From NCBI RefSeq assembly GCF_016808335.1, contig NC_053143.1:2637398-2701397 (forward strand): a stretch of DNA of 64,000 nucleotides, read 5' to 3'. The stretch comes from Panicum virgatum. Its lineage: Eukaryota > Streptophyta > Magnoliopsida > Poales > Poaceae. The number at the start of each line of letters is the position of its first letter. Positions within the stretch are counted from its first letter, which is position 1. A model generated the notes under the pieces. That model was not told the origin of the DNA and made no database searches. It saw only the letters and a list, made by a program, of their open reading frames with translations. Shown here piece after piece: positions 59,200-64,000 of this stretch. The translations under genes were made by a program, and so were the position numbers.

Positions 59200-59394
59200 G
59201 CGGAGATGCACTTGTCTGCATTTTCAGCAGTTCAGCTTGCTGTGCATGGACACTGAACAACGAGATGCTGCTGATCCCGAAATGCAGGGTGTGGGGGCCA
59301 ACGTACACGAGGAAAAAGACTAGTGATCCAGCCCAAAAAAGTGGACATGCAAAGCCTTAGTGATCCAGCCCATTACCATTGCAACACTGGTCCA

Positions 59395-62034
59395 TCTATC
59401 TATTATCTTATTATTTAGCCAACAAACGGAGCCTCCACGTTCGCTCTCGAGATCTAGAAATTCTCACGTTAATCGGAAAAAATAAGAGAAATTAAAATTA
59501 CCCACCACTGCCATTATAATAAAAATCGACCCAAAATACCCCTGTGTCTGACTAAATATAACCCATCACGTTACTGTAAAGAAATTACGGCGCTGATGCG
59601 CAGCACACGGAATTCAATAGGTGGTTCTCCCCGCGGTTGGAGCTTAAGCTGGCTTTGGACAGGGATGACATCGAGAGAGAGAAAAAAATCCCAACTGCTC
59701 ACGTCTGATTGGGGACAGGAGCAGAGAGGCGAACCGAAAAGGAGACTGGAGGTGGAGGTGCGTGATAAGTGTCTTTACTGAACTGAAAATGAATTTAGTT
59801 CAGGAGTGGCAAAAACTATTGACTGGCGTCCATACTTTGGGACTACACAGATGCTCAAGATCTAATGCCTGTAGCAGTATAAGTGTGGCTACACAAAAAT
59901 TGAAGTTCATAGTTTAATTGGGGAAAGAAAATATTTACTCTGTTTTCAAATATTGTTTTATACTCTGCCTTCATTTGGACTTTGTGAGGTGATGATGGGC
60001 CAACAAACGGAGCCTCCACGTTCACTCTCAAGGCCTAGAAATTCTCACGTTAATTGGAGAAAATAAGAGAAATTAAAATTACCCACCACTGCCACTATGA
60101 TAAAAATCGACCCAAAATACCCCTGTGTCTGACTAAATATAGCCCACCATGCCATTATAAAGAAATTAATCCAATCATTGTCATTATGATAAAAATCGGC
60201 CCAAAATATCTCTATGTCTAACTAAATATAGCCCACCACGCCATTATAAAGAAATTAATCTCATATTTAACATAGTAATAAGACTCCAAACAACTAGCGT
60301 TGGGTAAGTTAGGAGATTCTTAAAAATTGCGATCATGATTTTTAATTTATTTTTTCTACGGGTATAAACATTGATAAAAAAATTCCGGACAAACTTCAGA
60401 AAAATATTTGCACACCATAGCACCACGCTAGAAAAAGTAGAAAAGTTGTAGCCTCATAGTGTACTGAGATATCTTATTATTTGGTCAACAAACGGAGGCT
60501 CCACGTTCGATCTCAAGGCCTAAAAATTTCCACGTTAATCGGAGAAAATAAGAAAAATTGAAATTACCCACTACTGCCATTACAAAAAAAATCTGCCCAA
60601 AATACCACTGTGTTTGACTAAATATAGCCCACCATGCCATTATAAAGAAACTAATCCAATATAGTAATGAGACTCCAAACAACTAGAGTCTGTGATTGAC
60701 TAAATATAGCCCACTATGCCATTATAAAGAAACTAATCCAATATAGTAATGAGACTCCAAACAACTAGCGTTGGTAAGCTAGAAGATTCTTAAAAATTAC
60801 TATCATAATTTTTAATTTATTTTTTCTACAAGCATAAACATTGATAAAAAAATTCGAACAAGCTTCAGAAAAATATTTGCACGCCACAGCACCACGCTGG
60901 AAAAAGTATAAAAGTTGTAGCCTCAGAGTTTACTGAGAAATACTATCATTTTAGTTGAATAATTATAATATTATTTTTTGCATACAATTAAAACATGTAC
61001 AGATAAAGTTAATATGTGTTCTATTTACTAACATTTCAATTAAAAGTCATGTTGAAACTAATAAATGGCGCTGAAAAAACCAGAAACAACTTTATGTCAA
61101 CCATTGTTTATCTCACTGTTTTAGTCAAATCAGTTGCAGCATATTTGAATTGATTAAATGAGTACCCAAGGCTAAGAGAGGAACAAAATAGGTGCACTAA
61201 AACCATATTCCATTGGAAACGACAAGGGGGATGAGAAAAAATAAGAAAAAATGAAAAGAAAAATGAAAAAAAGGAAAGGCCATCAGCCAGCGCGAATACG
61301 AAGTGGACGACACGGAGGAGTGGAGTGTGGAGGAACTATTATTGGATTAGGAGCAACAACGAAGAAATGAATGGTTGGGGGTGAATAGGATTCACACGCT
61401 CTATCGATTCTACGAATTAAGCCGGGAATGAGAGAGTAAACCTCTCATTTTTGTCTCTCCCCTTGAGCATCAAGATAACAGCAAACAAGAAGTAGTAGTA
61501 CCAGCAGGTGAGTACCAGCAAGAGGCCAAGAAACTGCCACAAATCATTGACTTAGAATCCAAATTAATAAAAACATTACACTACAACATTAACTGTAACA
61601 CATAAACCTAAAAAATGCTTAAAATTTTCTTATATAAAAAATAATACTACCTCCAAATGAATAATAATCTGTTTGCCATTGACGCGATGCTCAAAACACA
61701 ACATTGAGTACTATTAAAAAATTTACACTTTAGTGAAACTAAATATTTTTAATCAACGTATATAACAACAAACTTAGAACTATCTCAAAATGGTATCCAG
61801 TTCAAACCTAGGAGTATGAAAATAAAATCAAATTATTGATCCTCAAAATAGCTTTAATAGATCTTGATTTTCGTCAACAAAAAAATTGCTTTATGAAAGC
61901 CGATTAAAAAAGTGTAACCTTAAATATACTTACGCCTAGCCGCACAAGTAAAAATAGAAATAATTAAATACTTTAGAATATAACATTAGAGATGGTAACA
62001 TCTAGCCGCGCAAATGCGCGGGTGGTCTTCCCAG
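59395..62034 (+). mobile_element. Helitron-like repeat block
   Basis: The left edge is a tctatctattatc start directly after an A. It is followed by ccaacaaacggagcctccacg, a segment that recurs at 59423, 60000 and 60486 (three degenerate copies). Units such as ctgactaaatatagcccacca and aaagaaattaatcc repeat many times between. The right edge carries a short hairpin, gccgcgcaaatgcgcgg (61994-62010), about 20 bp before the end, followed by a T. TC start, terminal hairpin, A/T target and no inverted ends fit a Helitron, but the last four bases are not a clean CTRR. No RepHel gene is present. Confidence 0.5.
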
Positions 62035-64000
62035 TTGGAGAGAGAGAGAGAGAGCTGTGTGTGATAACATTTAGGAGCACTACAACTACAGAAGTACTCT
62101 ATCAACTTGACGCTGAAGTTCCTGACAGATCAAAGCAATTAGAAACCATCAGTGGTAGAAGTACTATACACACTACCATCATTAATGCAGTAGTGGTATG
62201 GGCAGGCCAAGCGACAAGGCCTTGTTCGATCGTGTTGCTGATCGCTCTACTTTCCAGGATGCAGCAGATGGAATGACGCCGGCACTTGTTCGTGCTTCGG
62301 CTACTGTACAGTTGACACCAAACGCTGTTATGGGCCCCTGCCAAAAACCAAATGCAGCCATGTTCACCAATCAATTCTGAACCAGCAAATAATATAATAA
62401 TGTACGCTTTGCATTGGTTGGTCTCTACCGATCGATCGAGCTATAGCTATCTTCTGTGTGTGTTCAGCGGTCAAAGCATACCGGATCTTACGCTCCTGAA
62501 AGATGTGTGTGCATGCATCTCTGCATCTTGCATTGATGATCTTACCATATATTCAGATGATTAAAATTTAAAATAGAGCTGCATCAGCAGCGTCAGATCT
62601 AGGCATGGCCAGTATACTTCTGCTGCGTATGTACTGACGGTGATAAGGGAGTACCAAACAGTAAATAAAAGACCGTGCTGACTAGTATGTGTGTGTGTGG
62701 GGTTGGAATATATAATTGGGGAGGTCAAAATAACAACAGGACAATGGGATCATGCACGGGGAGATGCTGGAGGTAAAAGCAAAAGGAGTCAAAAGTTACT
62801 TTCTTCTGTGCTACTATGTGATACTACTGTTCCTGCATGATGCTGATCGCGCATGCATATATATATGGCCTATTATTTGCAAGACCAAAATCATGCATGT
62901 TTGAGTAGTTATTCGTCTGAATGAAGTAGGAAAATAATGTTCCATGCTCCTGAAAAAAAAATGATAAACACGTACGTACTATAACATGTGATGAGTGCAA
63001 CTCAGGATCTGATGTTTTTAAATCAGTTGAAGGAAAAAAAAAACACTCTTTTATTTATTTGCGTTATGTTTAGGCGCATGGTAGTACTTTAATTGTACTC
63101 CAATGATTATACTCGAAACATTTGTCCGGTGAATTATTATATGCGTTGTATGTGGTTTTGTTCATAATGTACTTACTTGTAGCTAGCTAGCTAGATAGGG
63201 GCACGGAGAGATAATTGCTCACTCTCCAATTATATATATGGGATAAGGTATATAGTTTTTATAATATTCAATTAATTGTTAACTAAACTATATATGTATG
63301 AATCTTACCAAGTATGAGTCTCAACAGATAAATTGGAGTTTGAATACAAGTAGGCATGACCTTTATTTGACCATGAAATTTGAAGCTTGAGAGAGAAAGA
63401 AACATATAAATGCAATCTCTTTGTGGAAAGAGGAAGAGAAAAGGGAATGGGTCTATTGAGACGCAGAACCATGCTACTCTTAAAATTCGTCCAAATTATT
63501 AAAACCAAAATTACTACAAAAATATAAACATAATAAAAATATTTTTCACTAGTTATTAATGTACTATATGTTCTAGACTGAAAATTAATTAATATTCTTG
63601 TTTCGATGGTTCATATATGATTTTCACTGTCCATAATCACGCACAGTAGACGTTTCTACTTGCGTCCAGCTCTAACCTTTTATTTGGACCGAGCGTGGTT
63701 AGTTGGTCCAGTCCAGCCCTGTCGTCTAAGATCTCGACCAATCACAATCCCCACTTTATTTCGAACTGACTTTACAAAAAAGATACTAATAACCCAACGC
63801 CAGCAGCAGTAACACACAGCAGGGGTACATGCACCGCCACCACGCTAGCTTGTCTCATTGGGTCAATGGCTGCCGCCTTGCCTAGTTGCCTCCCTCCCTC
63901 ACCACCATCGTTCAATTCGCGCAGAAAGCACACATCAATGGAACTGTAGACAAAGACTGTAGAGGGCGCGTCCCCACCCACCATCGTGATCAAGGGTAGC
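62035..64000. other. Terminal spacer, no gene supported
   Basis: It holds a (GA)n microsatellite at 62037-62054 and a short (GT)n at about 62686-62698. The rest is AT-rich sequence without recognised coding, RNA or transposon structure. Confidence 0.5.

Noticed and set aside
63772..63993. Minus-strand 73-codon frame at the right edge
   Set aside because: No recognised motif, and composition is not gene-like; it could only be judged with sequence beyond the window.
1..64000. tRNA and rRNA genes
   Set aside because: I looked for cloverleaf-like and rRNA-like sequence and saw none that I could support by eye.

Overview
This window is plant nuclear DNA from a grass, probably a panicoid-type one. 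I infer this from GT-AG introns, GC-rich first exons, dense grass-type MITEs, and nested Mutator, hAT, Helitron-like and Ty3/gypsy elements. I cannot name the species.

Left arm (1-27.9 kb), ordinary gene space. In order it holds: the first exon of a penta-EF-hand calcium protein gene (minus strand, running off the left edge); a Mutator-like element with long inverted repeats (3.9-5.05 kb); a 13-exon saccharopine-dehydrogenase-like gene (6.1-9.5 kb); a 12-exon chloroplast CcdA gene on the opposite strand (10.3-13.3 kb); a divergently arranged two-exon gene for a Trp/Gly- and Arg/Gly-rich protein (13.7-17.1 kb); an ACCGGT-rich hAT element with a perfect 8-bp target duplication (17.7-18.3 kb); a nine-exon TAP46 (PP2A regulatory alpha4/Tap42) gene (20.2-23.6 kb); and an intronless CML-type calmodulin-like gene (26.4-27.0 kb). 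For the four multi-exon genes I placed every junction by hand, and the reading frame closes in each.

Middle (27.92-41.67 kb). A single 13.75-kb Ty3/gypsy element has two 1067-bp LTRs that differ at only about five places, flanked by the 5-bp duplication acggt, so it is young. The sense strand carries gag-protease and RT-RNaseH-integrase in one frame, broken by in-frame TAG codons and a late frameshift. The antisense strand carries a separate spliced gene with a Transposase_28-like N-terminus, an Ala-rich minisatellite and a long coiled coil, and it has its own TATA-like box. The dual RNase H region and the antisense gene point to the Tat lineage.

Right arm (43-58 kb). A tandem array of three SCL3-like GRAS genes lies on the minus strand. 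Gene A is intact and intronless, gene B is intact with one intron, and gene C is a pseudogene. Gene C is split in exon 1 by a 6.6-kb Mutator element (9-bp duplication caggcagcg). That element's transposase is itself cut off by a 3.4-kb LTR plus a pol remnant of a Tekay-like gypsy element, giving a three-layer nest. Beyond 58 kb there is an 822-bp hAT-like element, a Helitron-like repeat block (59.4-62.0 kb) and about 2 kb in which I see no gene.

The host genes are independent housekeeping or regulatory genes, not a pathway. The most notable structures are the antisense gene inside the young retrotransposon, its CAG-to-TAG type breaks, and the nested insertion that killed GRAS gene C.
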